Below, piece after piece: positions 1 to 9,424 of a stretch of DNA of 39,276 nt. The notes under the pieces are model-generated. The model saw only the letters and a list, made by a program, of their open reading frames with translations. It ran no database searches and was not told the origin of the DNA. Each line of letters begins with the position of its first letter. Position 1 is the stretch's first letter. Both the position numbers and the translations under genes were made by a program. Source of the DNA: Salinivibrio siamensis (GTDB lineage: Bacteria > Pseudomonadota > Gammaproteobacteria > Enterobacterales > Vibrionaceae); NCBI RefSeq assembly GCF_001996005.1, contig NZ_MUFB01000005.1, forward strand, positions 17,891 to 57,166. Reading direction: 5' to 3'.

Positions 1-1010
1 GCTTCTAGCGTGTCGGTGACGGCCCCAAGCCAAGGCAACATTTTCTCTTCTTCAGTGCCCGGTAAAAAGCCGATCGACTCGCCAATATCTGGGGTATTGC
101 GGGTCACGATAATCTTGTCATACATCCCTTTTTCGACCACTTGTTCAAGGGCCGCTGCCATCGCCAGAATGGTTTTACCACAGCCCGCCGGACCGGTGAG
201 GATCGCCAAGTCAATGCTCGGATCCAGCAACGCATCCATTGCCATGCCTTGGTAGATATTTTTCGGTTTCACATCCCACGCGGCGCGATGCATTAATCGC
301 TCTCGGCTCAGATCTTTAATCACCGCTTTATCGCCATCAATGGCTTGCACTCGCGCAGCAAAATCGTCACTGTCATCCAACAGGTATTGATTAACAAACG
401 GGGTATCGAGGAGCTCGGAGGGCAACGTATGTAAGGTCTCTGTGCCATAGGCTTGACTATTGCACTCCCCCACTTTATCCCAAAAGCTACCTTCAAATTG
501 GTGGAAACCCTTGGTCAACAATCGTACATCATCAATCAACTGGTCGGTGCGATAATCCTCCACATGCATCACCCCCGCCCCTTTAGCGCGCAGACGCATA
601 TTGATGTCTTTGGTCACCAACACCACTTTACGTGGCGAGCGTTTGGTTTGTAGATATAACACCGCATTGAGTATTCGGTTATCACCCGCTTTATCCGCGA
701 AGGCATGGACCGTTTCTTTGATCTCAAAATCAGCGAGAATCGATACCGTGCCAGTGGCATCCCCTTTGCCAACGGCAATACCCTCGCCAATTTCGTCAGG
801 AGTAGCCTCTTTAAAAATATCTTCCAAGGCGCGGATCGCCACACGCGCATCCCGTGAGACATCACGCTTGCTGTCTTTGATGCGGTCAAGTTCTTCGAGG
901 ACAGTCATGGGGATCACGACATCGTGTTCTTGGAAAGAGTAAATCGAGAAAGGCTCGTGGAGGAGAATATTAGTATCAAGTACAAACAGCTTCCGGTCGG
1001 CGTCGCCCAT
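1..1010 (-). CDS. PIN-domain / PhoH-family ATPase, 3' part outside window
   Basis: The frame is open from an ATG at 1010 down to base 1, giving 336 residues with the C-terminus cut off by the window edge. The N-terminal third is a PIN domain (starts MGDADRKLFVLDTNILLHEP, with acidic residues spaced as in PIN nucleases). From about residue 245 comes a PhoH-type P-loop ATPase whose Walker A reads GPAGCGKT, a Cys variant of the common GPAGTGKT. This is the PhoH2 architecture, linked in the literature to RNA unwinding and cleavage. The start is fixed by a near-perfect AGGAGG seven bases upstream. The family call is firm; the physiological role is not known from sequence. A short reading frame with its own ribosome-binding site lies just upstream on the same strand. 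Confidence 0.93.
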   Translation of the reverse strand, partial: MGDADRKLFVLDTNILLHEPFSIYSFQEHDVVIPMTVLEELDRIKDSKRDVSRDARVAIRALEDIFKEATPDEIGEGIAVGKGDATGTVSILADFEIKETVHAFADKAGDNRILNAVLYLQTKRSPRKVVLVTKDINMRLRAKGAGVMHVEDYRTDQLIDDVRLLTKGFHQFEGSFWDKVGECNSQAYGTETLHTLPSELLDTPFVNQYLLDDSDDFAARVQAIDGDKAVIKDLSRERLMHRAAWDVKPKNIYQGMAMDALLDPSIDLAILTGPAGCGKTILAMAAALEQVVEKGMYDKIIVTRNTPDIGESIGFLPGTEEEKMLPWLGAVTDTLE

Positions 1011-1032
1011 AGGCACCTCCTGTGTCGGCAGT

Positions 1033-1186
1033 TCACTGTCGGTGACAGCGCTTAAAATAAGCGTAGACCTGGCCGTTGGGATGCGCCCAACTTGTTTTAC
1101 TGCGCCAGCTCACGCTTTTATCTTTGCCGCCCATTAATGACGTTTGTATGTCAGCGTGACCTTTGATGCGATTCGTTGAGTTTCAT
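1033..1186 (-). pseudogene. Candidate small protein, split by a +1 frame change
   Basis: On the minus strand a strong Shine-Dalgarno (GAGGAGGG, 1192-1199) sits five bases before an ATG at 1186. That frame encodes only MKLNESHQRSR before TGA at 1151-1153. The +1 frame, closed just after the ATG (TGA 1183-1185), then stays open to a TGA at 1033-1035. From the ATG at 1134 it encodes a 33-residue basic, Trp/Tyr-containing peptide beginning MGGKDKSVSWRSKTSW. The ATG at 1134 has no ribosome-binding site of its own, so the good initiation signal and the longer frame belong together only if a frame change occurs. It could be a decayed small gene, a sequence error, a recoded gene or a leader peptide for phoH2. 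I do not recognise the peptide. Confidence 0.35.
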
Positions 1187-1214
1187 CGTGACCCTCCTCA
1201 CAAGTTCGAGTACT

Positions 1215-1247
1215 ATTGGCGGCCAATTTTTTCAGTGCCACACTGAA
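1215..1247. repeat. Two adjacent inverted repeats upstream of rapA
   Basis: ATTGGC-G-GCCAAT (1215-1227) is followed after three T residues by TTCAGTG-CCA-CACTGAA (1231-1247), a perfect 7-bp stem with a 3-base loop. They lie about 80 bases before rapA and just upstream of the minus-strand small frame. They could be operator sites or RNA hairpins; the T-run between them also makes the first resemble a weak terminator. Confidence 0.45.
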
Positions 1248-1325
1248 TAGCAGAGTATTTAAACGACGCTGTATTGAATGGCGTCGCGTCTTTCGACAAT
1301 CGAGTTAATTCAGAGGTTTTCCCCT

Positions 1326-4235
1326 ATGTCATTTGCGCTTGGACAACGTTGGATCAGTGATACGGAACATGATCTTGGACTCGGCACTGTGGTGTCCGTT
1401 GATGGCCGTACCGTGACCCTAATGTTTCCTGCTAGTGATGAAACACGGCTGTACGCCAGCCATGATGCGCCCGTGACTCGGGTGATGTTCAATCCCGGCG
1501 ATGAGGTGGAAAGTCACGAAGGCTGGACCATGACCGTCTCACGCGTTGAGGAAAACGATGGGGTATTGACCTATTACGGCCAGCGTTCCGACACAGGGGA
1601 AGATGAGGTCGCACTGCGTGAGATCTTACTCAGCCACCAAATTCGCTTTAACAAGCCGCAAGACAAACTGTTTGCAGGCCAACTCGATCGTATGGACCGT
1701 TTTGCCCTGCGTTATCGCGCTCTGACCAACCAATATCAGCAATTGCGCAGCCCGCTACGCGGCTTAACTGGTATGCGTGCTGGCCTGATCCCCCATCAGC
1801 TTTATATTGCCCATGAAGTCGGTCGTCGTCATGCTCCACGCGTGCTGCTCGCCGACGAAGTGGGGTTGGGGAAAACCATTGAGGCAGGAATGATTATCCA
1901 CCAGCAGGTGCTGGCTGGCCGTGCGGAACGTGTGCTGATTGTGGTACCCGAAACCCTGCAGCACCAGTGGCTGGTGGAGATGATGCGCCGCTTTAATCTG
2001 CATTTCTCCATTTTCGATGAAGAGCGCTGTGTCGAGGCTTTTGCCGACGCCCCCAACCCCTTTGATACCCAACAGTTGGTATTGTGCTCACTCGAGTTTC
2101 TGCGCAAAAACCGCCGCCGGGTGGAACAAGTCTGTGATACCCACTGGGATCTACTGGTGGTTGACGAAGCCCATCACTTAACTTGGACGCCGGAGGCACC
2201 GAGTCGAGAATATCAAATCGTTGAGAGCATTGCCGAACATACGCCGGGCGTGTTGCTACTTACCGCCACGCCAGAGCAACTGGGCCAACAAAGCCATTTT
2301 GCTCGCTTGCGCCTGCTCGACCCCGACCGTTTCTATGATTACGACGTCTTTGTCGAAGAAGCACAACAATACGCGCCCGTGGCTGAGGCCGTTGAGGCGC
2401 TGCTGAGTGATACCCCACTGACCGACGCGGCACAAGCTGGGATACGTCAGCTATTGCAACACGAAGATCTGTCAGCACGTTTAGCCCAAGTGCACAGTGA
2501 TAACGCAGAAGAGAACGCTCAGGCGCGCCAACAATTGATTGATGATCTTATGGACCGTCACGGCACCGGGCGTGTGTTATTTCGCAATACCCGAGCGGCA
2601 ATCAGTGGCTTCCCCAGCCGCCAACTGCGTATGCACCCACTCGCGCTACCCAGTCAATATCAAACTGCCATGCGAGTCGCTGGCATGATGGGTAGCACCG
2701 GCTCAAGCGAACAAAAGGCCGTGCAAAACCTATACCCAGAAGATATCTATCAACAGTTTGAAGGGGATAGCGCGAGCTGGTGGGGCTTTGATCCACGTAT
2801 TGACTGGCTGCTGGATTACTTAAAGGCCCATCGCAGCGAGAAGGTGCTGATTATTTGCTCGCGGGCGCAAACCGCACTGACTCTGGAGCAAGCACTGCGT
2901 GAGCGCGAAGGCATTCGCGGTACCGTATTCCATGAAGGCATGTCGATTGTCGAGCGTGACAAAGCCGCGGCTTACTTTGCCCAAGAAGAAGGGGGCGCTC
3001 AGGTCTTGATCTGCTCGGAAATTGGCTCTGAGGGGCGCAACTTCCAATTTGCCCATCAGCTGGTAATGTTCGACTTACCGATGAATCCCGACTTACTCGA
3101 GCAGCGTATTGGCCGCCTTGACCGTATTGGCCAGACGCAAGATATTGCCATTCATGTCCCGTACCTTGAAGGCACCGCGCAAACCATTTTGGCACGCTGG
3201 TATCACGAAGGCTTGGACGCGTTTGAAGATACTTGCCCCACGGGCCGAGCGGTGTTTGAACAATACGGCGAGACCCTCCTGGCCTTGTTGGCCGCCAACC
3301 AACAAGATGATGCGCTGACGACCCTTATTCACGACAGTGCCACCATGAACCAACGGCTAAAAGCGGAAATGGAGCAAGGCCGCGATAAACTGCTAGAAAT
3401 GCACTCTCACGGTGGGGAAGCCGCCAACCAACTGGCAAACACCATTGCTGAGCAGGATGGTGATACCAACTTAGTCACCTTTACCTTGGGGCTGTTTGAT
3501 ACTATCGGTGTCAATCAAGATGACAAAGGGGAAAATGCCTTGGTGGTCAAACCGTCTGAACACATGATGGTGCCCAGCTACCCAGGGCTACCTGCCGACG
3601 GCTGTACCATCACCTTTGACCGCGATACTGCATTGAGTCGCGAAGATGTCCAGTTTGTGTCTTGGGAGCACCCCATTGTTCGCGGCGGCATTGATTTGCT
3701 GCTGAGCGAAAACATCGGCACCACCGCGGTATCACTGCTTAAAAACAAGTCACTGCCGGTCGGCACGCTGTTTGTCGAGCTTATCTACACCATTGACGCC
3801 CAAGCTCCGAAATCGAGCGGTATCCACCGCTTTTTACCGCAAACACCCGTGCGACTGTTGCTTGATACCAATGGCAATGATCTGTCCGACAATGTCGAGT
3901 TTGAAAGCTTTCATCGCCAGCTAAGTCCGGTAAACCGCCACCTTGGCAGTAAAATGGTCAACTCAGTACAAAGCCAGATCCACAATCTGATTGAAAAAAG
4001 CGAGCCACTGGCAGAAAAAGCCCTCGGTGAGATCCAAACCCGGGCGCTCCAAGAAATGGAAACCGAGCTCCAACAAGCCTTAGCGCGTTTAGAGGCGCTG
4101 AAAACGGTCAATCCGAATATTCGTGATGATGAGCTAGACGCATTACGCGAGCAGATAAGCACCTTGTCGCACCATATTCAGCACGCACAAATTGAACTCG
4201 ATGCGCTGCGCCTTGTTGTGGTTAGCCACCAATAA
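1326..4235 (+). CDS. rapA: RNA polymerase-associated protein RapA (SWI2/SNF2 ATPase)
   Basis: A protein of 969 residues, the normal RapA length. RapA binds core RNA polymerase and promotes its recycling after termination. The N-terminal Tudor-like region starts [18 protein letters not shown], as in Vibrio homologues. The SNF2 helicase core follows: Walker [10 protein letters not shown] with Lys183, DEAH box at residues 280-283, and C-terminal helicase motifs including [11 protein letters not shown] and [11 protein letters not shown] around residues 570-615. An upstream in-frame start at 1278 would add 16 residues with no family support; the ATG at 1326 has AGAGG about 10 bases before it. rluA follows after 39 bases, so the two are probably co-transcribed. 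Nothing is truncated or missing. Confidence 0.98.
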   Translation: MSFALGQRWISDTEHDLGLGTVVSVDGRTVTLMFPASDETRLYASHDAPVTRVMFNPGDEVESHEGWTMTVSRVEENDGVLTYYGQRSDTGEDEVALREILLSHQIRFNKPQDKLFAGQLDRMDRFALRYRALTNQYQQLRSPLRGLTGMRAGLIPHQLYIAHEVGRRHAPRVLLADEVGLGKTIEAGMIIHQQVLAGRAERVLIVVPETLQHQWLVEMMRRFNLHFSIFDEERCVEAFADAPNPFDTQQLVLCSLEFLRKNRRRVEQVCDTHWDLLVVDEAHHLTWTPEAPSREYQIVESIAEHTPGVLLLTATPEQLGQQSHFARLRLLDPDRFYDYDVFVEEAQQYAPVAEAVEALLSDTPLTDAAQAGIRQLLQHEDLSARLAQVHSDNAEENAQARQQLIDDLMDRHGTGRVLFRNTRAAISGFPSRQLRMHPLALPSQYQTAMRVAGMMGSTGSSEQKAVQNLYPEDIYQQFEGDSASWWGFDPRIDWLLDYLKAHRSEKVLIICSRAQTALTLEQALREREGIRGTVFHEGMSIVERDKAAAYFAQEEGGAQVLICSEIGSEGRNFQFAHQLVMFDLPMNPDLLEQRIGRLDRIGQTQDIAIHVPYLEGTAQTILARWYHEGLDAFEDTCPTGRAVFEQYGETLLALLAANQQDDALTTLIHDSATMNQRLKAEMEQGRDKLLEMHSHGGEAANQLANTIAEQDGDTNLVTFTLGLFDTIGVNQDDKGENALVVKPSEHMMVPSYPGLPADGCTITFDRDTALSREDVQFVSWEHPIVRGGIDLLLSENIGTTAVSLLKNKSLPVGTLFVELIYTIDAQAPKSSGIHRFLPQTPVRLLLDTNGNDLSDNVEFESFHRQLSPVNRHLGSKMVNSVQSQIHNLIEKSEPLAEKALGEIQTRALQEMETELQQALARLEALKTVNPNIRDDELDALREQISTLSHHIQHAQIELDALRLVVVSHQ

Positions 4236-4247
4236 ACCAAAGTGAGA

Positions 4248-4265
4248 CGGGGCCCGGCGGCCCCG
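4248..4265 (+). promoter_or_regulatory. GC-rich hairpin between rapA and rluA
   Basis: CGGGGCC-CGGC-GGCCCCG is a perfect 7-bp stem with a 4-base loop and no T-run after it, so it is unlikely to terminate. It lies between a weak Shine-Dalgarno-like AAGTGAG (4240-4246) and the rluA start. When folded it would bring that sequence to about 10 bases from the ATG at 4275. Confidence 0.5.
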
Positions 4266-4274
4266 ATAAACCCT

Positions 4275-5018
4275 ATGGCAATGACTGAATACCATCCACC
4301 GACAGACCCTTGGTTAGACATCCTCTATCAAGATGCGGATCTGGTGGTGATCAACAAACCCAGTGGTTTGCTGGCCAACCCTGGTCGCAATCCCGAGCAT
4401 TACGACAGCGCATGGTCGCGCGTGAAAGCCGCGTTTCCCTCCGCCGAGCTGGTTCACCGCTTAGACATGTCCACCTCAGGGGTGATGGCCTTTGCCGCCC
4501 ATAAAGAAGCAGAGCGCAACCTTAAAGCGCAGTTTCGCGACCGCGTCCCCACCAAACTCTATTATGCGGAAGTGTGGGGACAACCCGACAGCCATGACGG
4601 CATCATTGACTTGCCGCTGATTTGTGACTGGCCCAACCGCCCGCGTCAGAAAGTGTGCTTTGAACATGGCAAGCCATCACAAACCCACTACCGTTGCTTG
4701 CAAGCCTCACCATCTACCTGCTTGATGGCCCTGTACCCGTTGACGGGACGCTCGCACCAACTGCGTGTGCATATGCAGTCTATAGGGCACAGCATTGTCG
4801 GCGATGAATTTTATGCCTGCCCGGATGCGCTCGCCTATACCCATCGACTGCACCTCCATGCTGCCGAGCTCAGCCTGCTGCATCCGGCCACCGGTGAAAC
4901 GATCCATTTTCAGGCTCCCTGTGATTTTTACCCCACGATGCCCGACAACCGCTTGGCCAATGAGTATCAATTGGCCGTACCACTTGCGAGCACAACGACG
5001 GATTCACAGGCCAGCTAG
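4275..5018 (+). CDS. rluA: 23S rRNA/tRNA pseudouridine synthase RluA
   Basis: A 247-residue dual-specificity pseudouridine synthase; the E. coli enzyme makes pseudouridine at 23S rRNA position 746 and tRNA position 32. The catalytic motif HRLDMSTSG is at residues 61-69, with catalytic Asp64. LPLICDWPNRP and TGRSHQLRVHM are characteristic RluA motifs. A GTG at 4242 extends the frame, but the family N-terminus (MxxYxPPxxPWLxILYQD) supports the ATG at 4275 or the one at 4281. No Shine-Dalgarno lies directly before either; a hairpin occupies the spacer. The C-terminus carries about 30 extra residues (ending STTTDSQAS) compared with the 219-residue E. coli protein. Confidence 0.96.
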   Translation: MAMTEYHPPTDPWLDILYQDADLVVINKPSGLLANPGRNPEHYDSAWSRVKAAFPSAELVHRLDMSTSGVMAFAAHKEAERNLKAQFRDRVPTKLYYAEVWGQPDSHDGIIDLPLICDWPNRPRQKVCFEHGKPSQTHYRCLQASPSTCLMALYPLTGRSHQLRVHMQSIGHSIVGDEFYACPDALAYTHRLHLHAAELSLLHPATGETIHFQAPCDFYPTMPDNRLANEYQLAVPLASTTTDSQAS

Positions 5019-5086
5019 CTGAAACCATTGCACAACATCGCGATATCTCGCACCCTAGAGCCATGGATTGAGACTCGGAGATCAAC

Positions 5087-6058
5087 ATGGCTCAGCACGA
5101 CCCCGTCAATATCGTCTTTCTCGACCGCAACACTATCCCAGCGCATATTGTCCTGCCCACGCCCCAGTATCCACATCACTGGCAAGCCTACGGTGAAACG
5201 CAACCCAGCGATGTGATCGCGCGCTTACAAGACGCTGATATCGCCATTACCAACAAGGTGGTGATCGATGAGACGGTGCTTACCGCCTGCCCGAAACTCA
5301 AACTGATTGCGGTGGCCGCAACAGGGGTAAACAATGTCGACTTGGCGGCCTGCCAAGCGCATGGTGTACAAGTATGCAATGTGCAAGGCTATGCCACTCA
5401 GTCGGTGCCTGAGCATGTCATTGCCATGATTTTTGCCCTCAAGCGCCAGCTCCTCGGCTATCACCAAGATGTCCAAAATGGCGAATGGCAAAAGCAAGGA
5501 CAGTTCTGCTTTTTCACCCACCCTATTGGCAGTGTGGCCGGCAGTACATTGGGGATCATTGGAAAAGGTGCATTGGGCGAGGCCGTCGCACAACTTGCGC
5601 GCGCAGTAGGAATGAAGGTGGTTTTCGCCGAGCACCGTGGTGCACAGGCATGCCGACCTGGTTATCTGCCTTTTGAACACGTGCTATGCCAATCAGATGT
5701 GCTCTCCTTACATTGCCCACTCACCGATAACACCCATCATCTTATCGACCAAGACACGCTGGCGTTGATGCCAGAGCATGCCATATTGATCAACACCGGA
5801 CGTGGCGGCTTAGTCAACGAGACCGCGCTGCTACACGCGCTAGAAACGGGTCAAATTGGCGGTGCTGGATTGGATGTGCTGAGTGAAGAGCCGGCACCTA
5901 ACACTCACCCGCTGATCGCCGCATCATTGCCTAACCTGCTGGTCACCCCTCATATCGCATGGGGCGCAGATGAAGCGGTTAACCGTCTCGCCAACCAACT
6001 GGTGGATAACATTGATGGCTTTTTAAGCGGATCGCCGCAACATACACTGGTTGACTAA
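5087..6058 (+). CDS. D-2-hydroxyacid dehydrogenase (HprA/glycerate dehydrogenase type)
   Basis: A 323-residue NAD(P)-dependent D-2-hydroxyacid dehydrogenase, probably acting on hydroxypyruvate/glycerate or a related 2-oxoacid. The nucleotide-binding motif GKGALG (159-164) is followed by an AEHRG strand end (about 181-185); the catalytic triad is Arg239 (NTGRGGLVN), Glu268 (SEEPAP) and His289 (TPHIAWG). The ATG at 5087 has a GGAG-containing sequence 8-11 bases upstream. It lies 68 bases after rluA, probably in the same transcript, and ends at a clear terminator. HprA is the closest fit by motifs, but the substrate cannot be read from sequence, so no symbol is given. Confidence 0.93.
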   Translation: MAQHDPVNIVFLDRNTIPAHIVLPTPQYPHHWQAYGETQPSDVIARLQDADIAITNKVVIDETVLTACPKLKLIAVAATGVNNVDLAACQAHGVQVCNVQGYATQSVPEHVIAMIFALKRQLLGYHQDVQNGEWQKQGQFCFFTHPIGSVAGSTLGIIGKGALGEAVAQLARAVGMKVVFAEHRGAQACRPGYLPFEHVLCQSDVLSLHCPLTDNTHHLIDQDTLALMPEHAILINTGRGGLVNETALLHALETGQIGGAGLDVLSEEPAPNTHPLIAASLPNLLVTPHIAWGADEAVNRLANQLVDNIDGFLSGSPQHTLVD

Positions 6059-6063
6059 CGCAC

Positions 6064-6091
6064 AAGCCCGCTACATATCGCGGGCTTTTTT
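6064..6091 (+). terminator. Rho-independent terminator after the dehydrogenase
   Basis: AAGCCCGC (6064-6071) pairs with GCGGGCTT (6080-6087) across an 8-base loop, and six T residues follow. It ends the plus-strand rapA-rluA-dehydrogenase transcript. Its right half lies inside the 3' end of convergent djlA. Confidence 0.9.
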
Positions 6092-6892
6092 CACCACATC
6101 GTAGGCTTTTTGGATCTCTTGCGCCTTTTCTTTGGCAAGCTCCATCATTTCTGGCGGCAAGCCTTTTGCCATCAATTTATCGGGATGATGCTCATTCATC
6201 AGCTTACGGTAGGCTTTTTTCACCTCCTGAGAGGAAGCCGACGCATCAACACCCAGCACATCATAGGCATCATCAATCTCACTTTGCCGTGGTGGTGCGC
6301 CCGGCCCATCGGTTTGATGCTGCCAGCCGCCTTGATAACCTTGGCTAAAGCGAAACGCGGCTTCTTGCATCCGTAACCGTTGCTCCAGTTGCTGCGGCGA
6401 AAAACCCAGTTTCTCAGCAATCACATAGAGTAGTTCGCGCTCTTTAGGATGTAGCTCGCCGTCAGCAAACGCCGCTTGTATTTGCATTTCCAGAAAGACA
6501 CGCGACAAATCACGCTGCCCTTGGCTCAAAGCACGAATGCCGTTGAGGGTTTCATCCAGCGGAAAATCACTGTCTTTCCCCTCACGGAATGCCTGCTGAG
6601 CCAACTGCCTGGCTTCACCTTGCAGCTGCATTCTGTCCATAAATAAGCTGGCGAGACGAATTTCATCCTGTGTCACCTGCCCTTTGGCTTTGGCGATATG
6701 TCCCATCACGGCAAAGGTACCGTGAAAAAAAACACGTTGTGCTTGTGGGCCTTGGGCACCAAAACCGCCGAAACGCGCGCGCTGTTTCGCTTTATCAAAC
6801 TGATGACCCAAGAAAAGGCCAAGAAGAAAACCGATTGGGCCTCCCAACAATGTGCCGAGAATTGCACCAATTACCTTGCCATTTAGTCGCAT
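6071..6892 (-). CDS. djlA: Membrane-anchored J-domain co-chaperone DjlA
   Basis: A 273-residue type III membrane DnaJ-like protein that stimulates DnaK and is linked to envelope stress and capsule signalling in E. coli. The N-terminal membrane segment (about residues 6-30) has the glycine-rich pattern typical of DjlA. A TerB-like central domain spans about 55-180 (FADGELHPKERELLYVIAE), then a Gly/Gln-rich linker. The C-terminal J domain has the essential HPD at 236-238 (NEHHPDKL). The ATG at 6892 starts MRLNGKVIGA, matching the family. It is divergent from lptD, and its stop overlaps the dehydrogenase terminator. Confidence 0.97.
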   Translation of the reverse strand: MRLNGKVIGAILGTLLGGPIGFLLGLFLGHQFDKAKQRARFGGFGAQGPQAQRVFFHGTFAVMGHIAKAKGQVTQDEIRLASLFMDRMQLQGEARQLAQQAFREGKDSDFPLDETLNGIRALSQGQRDLSRVFLEMQIQAAFADGELHPKERELLYVIAEKLGFSPQQLEQRLRMQEAAFRFSQGYQGGWQHQTDGPGAPPRQSEIDDAYDVLGVDASASSQEVKKAYRKLMNEHHPDKLMAKGLPPEMMELAKEKAQEIQKAYDVVKKARDM

Positions 6893-7046
6893 GCCATGGT
6901 CTCATTGCTAGTTTCACACCCTGAACATTTACAGGTGATGCCGGGCGTAAATTGATTTATGATAATCGCATTTTGCAGCCAAAGCATACTGATGCGTTGC
7001 CTTCGTGTACACCACGCAATCAGATAAAACAGGAATGTCTTCTTCA

Positions 7047-9371
7047 ATGTCACCGACTGCACGTAGCTTTTTAGCCACCATGATTAGCCTGGCGCTTTAT
7101 GGCCCAGCCCTTGTTTTTGCTAATGCGGAATCATCCAACGAACCTTGTCCTGATAGCGAGGCGCGCTGTATTCCAGCAAGTGAGCAAACCCAAGATGTGA
7201 ACAATGCGCCTATTCGCGTGGTGGCCGATCGCGCGGAAGCGCAAACCAATGAAAAAGCCATCTACAACGGTAATGTCGAGGTGACCCAAGGTCATCGTAA
7301 AATGACGGCAGATACCGCGACCTTGCGCGATCCAGAACGGATCGTCACCGCTCAAGGTGATGTGGTGTTCAATGACGGCCAGATGATGGTGACATCGGAC
7401 TATTTACAAGCCAATTTAGAAAACGAAGACACCACACTCAATAATGCGCAGTACAAGATGCTGTGTACGCCAGGGCGAGGGGAAGCCAAGCGGGTATTTA
7501 AAAACGGTACCACCTTCTATGAGCTGGAAGATGGCACCTATACCACCTGTCCGGACGAAGACAAAAGCTGGCGCTTTTCTGCCTCGAAAATAGAAAAAGA
7601 AGACAGTAGCTTATTTGCTGATCTTTATCACCCTCGGTTTGAGGTGATGAATGTGCCGATCTTTTATCTGCCATACCTGCGGGTACCCGTTGAAGATGGC
7701 CGGCTAACGGGCTTTTTATACCCATCAGTCTCTTGGAGTGATCGCGATGGTATCGAGATGGAAACGCCATTTTATTGGAACATCCATCCGCAACTTGACG
7801 CCACGATCACGCCCAAATACATGTCGGAACGGGGTGTGCAGCTCAATACTAAGGTGCGTTATTTAACCCCACTCGGCTCAGGCGCCTTGTACTCAGAATA
7901 TCTGCCTGATGATCAGCGTAACCCAGATCTTGACGCACGCTGGGGCTTTAACTGGACACACAGCGGCGTACAGGGTCACTGGCGCTACCAAGCCGATTAC
8001 AGCAAGGTCAGTGACATCACCTACTTCCAAAACATTGACTCGGACGTGGGTAAACGGGAAGACAATACCTTGCTGCAAACCGGTGAAATCAGCTACCGCG
8101 GCTTAGATTGGAACAGCACCGTGCGCGTGAGAGATTTCCAACCGCTCACAGAAAATACCAGCGTGTATCGTTTGATGCCGCAAGTCGATTTTAACTACTA
8201 CGCGCCGCAAGTGGTGCCATGGTTGGATATCAGCGTACCGGCACAATTTAGTGTGTTTGCTAACGACGACCCGAATAAACCAGAAGCAACGCGCACACAT
8301 CTCGCCCCGACCTTGACCATGCCCTTCACACGCCCTTGGTTTAATGCCACGGCCGAAGCCAGCATGCTCTACACCCATTACGATCAGCGCTTTGACAATG
8401 CCATGCCAGATGCCGAGTCGACGGCGACCTTGAGTAAGTCGGTGGAGCGTAAAATCCCAACCGTGCGCTTGCATTCCGGCGTGGTTCTAGAGCGTAACTT
8501 TTGGGCGATGGGGGGGCACTTTAGCCAAACGATCGAACCTCAAGTGCAATACTTGTACATCAAAGACGTAGAACAAGGGGATATTTATAACCCCGTCAAC
8601 TTCAGTGGTGGTGGCTACGATACCGCACGCTTACAAACCGACTACTATGGTTTGTTCCGCGGCAATCAATTTAGCAGCATTGATTATGTTAACCCGGCTA
8701 ACCAGCTGACTTACGGGGCGACCACTCGTTTTTACGACGGTGGCTATAAAGAGCGACTCAACCTGTCGTTCGGGCAAATTTATTACTTTGATCAGCCGTC
8801 AAACCAAGACGCAGAAACCTTTGACTATTCATCGTGGGCGCTCGAAGGGGAAGCGAATATTGATGACTACCTGTTTTTACGGGCATCAATGCAGTACGAC
8901 AGCAACCTCAGTGAAATGCAATTTGGTAACGTGATTGCCGAGTATCGCCACCAACAATTCTACGCGCAAACCAGTTATCGCTATGTGGCCCAAGAATACA
9001 TTGAGTCTACCTTGCCTAACCGCGATATCAGCGCACTCACCGATGACGGCCTATCCCAAGCCGGTGTGGTCACAGGCTTCCCATTGTGGGGAGGCCTCAG
9101 TTTTAAAGGCCAATACTGGCGCGATCTGACTCAAGACGTGATGCTAGAAAATCAGTTTAGCCTGACCTATCGCTCGGATTGTTGGGTGGTCGGCCTGAGC
9201 TATAACGAGTACTTACTCTCGCGCTCTGATATTAATGCAGACCCAGAATACGACAACAACGTGACCCTCTCGTTTAGCCTATTGGGACTGGGAGCTGACA
9301 GTGGCTTTAACTTCAACACAGACTCAGGTAATGCGTTGGGTTATCGTAATCCTTTTGCCCTGAAGAACTAA
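7047..9371 (+). CDS. lptD: LPS-assembly outer-membrane protein LptD
   Basis: The beta-barrel subunit of the LptDE translocon that inserts lipopolysaccharide into the outer leaflet. From the ATG at 7047 it has 774 residues: signal peptide 1-25 (ending ALVFA), N-terminal OstA/jellyroll domain (about 55-200, with ATLRDPERIVTAQGDVVF), then a long aromatic-rich barrel. Upstream in-frame starts exist at 7005 (GTG) and 7035. The 7047 start gives the cleanest signal peptide and has AGGA 12 bases before it, but 7035 remains possible. Cysteines sit at 34, 41, 140, 168 and 712. E. coli LptD has adjacent C724-C725, whereas here a single Cys (RSDC) occupies that place. surA follows 53 bases later. Confidence 0.97.
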   Translation: MSPTARSFLATMISLALYGPALVFANAESSNEPCPDSEARCIPASEQTQDVNNAPIRVVADRAEAQTNEKAIYNGNVEVTQGHRKMTADTATLRDPERIVTAQGDVVFNDGQMMVTSDYLQANLENEDTTLNNAQYKMLCTPGRGEAKRVFKNGTTFYELEDGTYTTCPDEDKSWRFSASKIEKEDSSLFADLYHPRFEVMNVPIFYLPYLRVPVEDGRLTGFLYPSVSWSDRDGIEMETPFYWNIHPQLDATITPKYMSERGVQLNTKVRYLTPLGSGALYSEYLPDDQRNPDLDARWGFNWTHSGVQGHWRYQADYSKVSDITYFQNIDSDVGKREDNTLLQTGEISYRGLDWNSTVRVRDFQPLTENTSVYRLMPQVDFNYYAPQVVPWLDISVPAQFSVFANDDPNKPEATRTHLAPTLTMPFTRPWFNATAEASMLYTHYDQRFDNAMPDAESTATLSKSVERKIPTVRLHSGVVLERNFWAMGGHFSQTIEPQVQYLYIKDVEQGDIYNPVNFSGGGYDTARLQTDYYGLFRGNQFSSIDYVNPANQLTYGATTRFYDGGYKERLNLSFGQIYYFDQPSNQDAETFDYSSWALEGEANIDDYLFLRASMQYDSNLSEMQFGNVIAEYRHQQFYAQTSYRYVAQEYIESTLPNRDISALTDDGLSQAGVVTGFPLWGGLSFKGQYWRDLTQDVMLENQFSLTYRSDCWVVGLSYNEYLLSRSDINADPEYDNNVTLSFSLLGLGADSGFNFNTDSGNALGYRNPFALKN

Positions 9372-9424
9372 CCCGCCATATTGTGGTCTGGACTGTTGAA
9401 CCTATGAAAAGAAGTGGACAAAGC

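Larger units (their letters stand above)
1011..1325. other. Divergent intergenic region phoH2 / rapA
   Basis: This 315-base stretch separates two divergent genes. It holds a short minus-strand coding candidate (1033-1186, listed separately) and two adjacent inverted repeats at 1215-1247. I could not find a convincing -35/-10 pair for either neighbour. Confidence 0.6.

Noticed and set aside
1278-1325. RapA N-terminal extension from the upstream start
   Set aside because: The family N-terminus begins at 1326 and the extra 16 residues have no counterpart.
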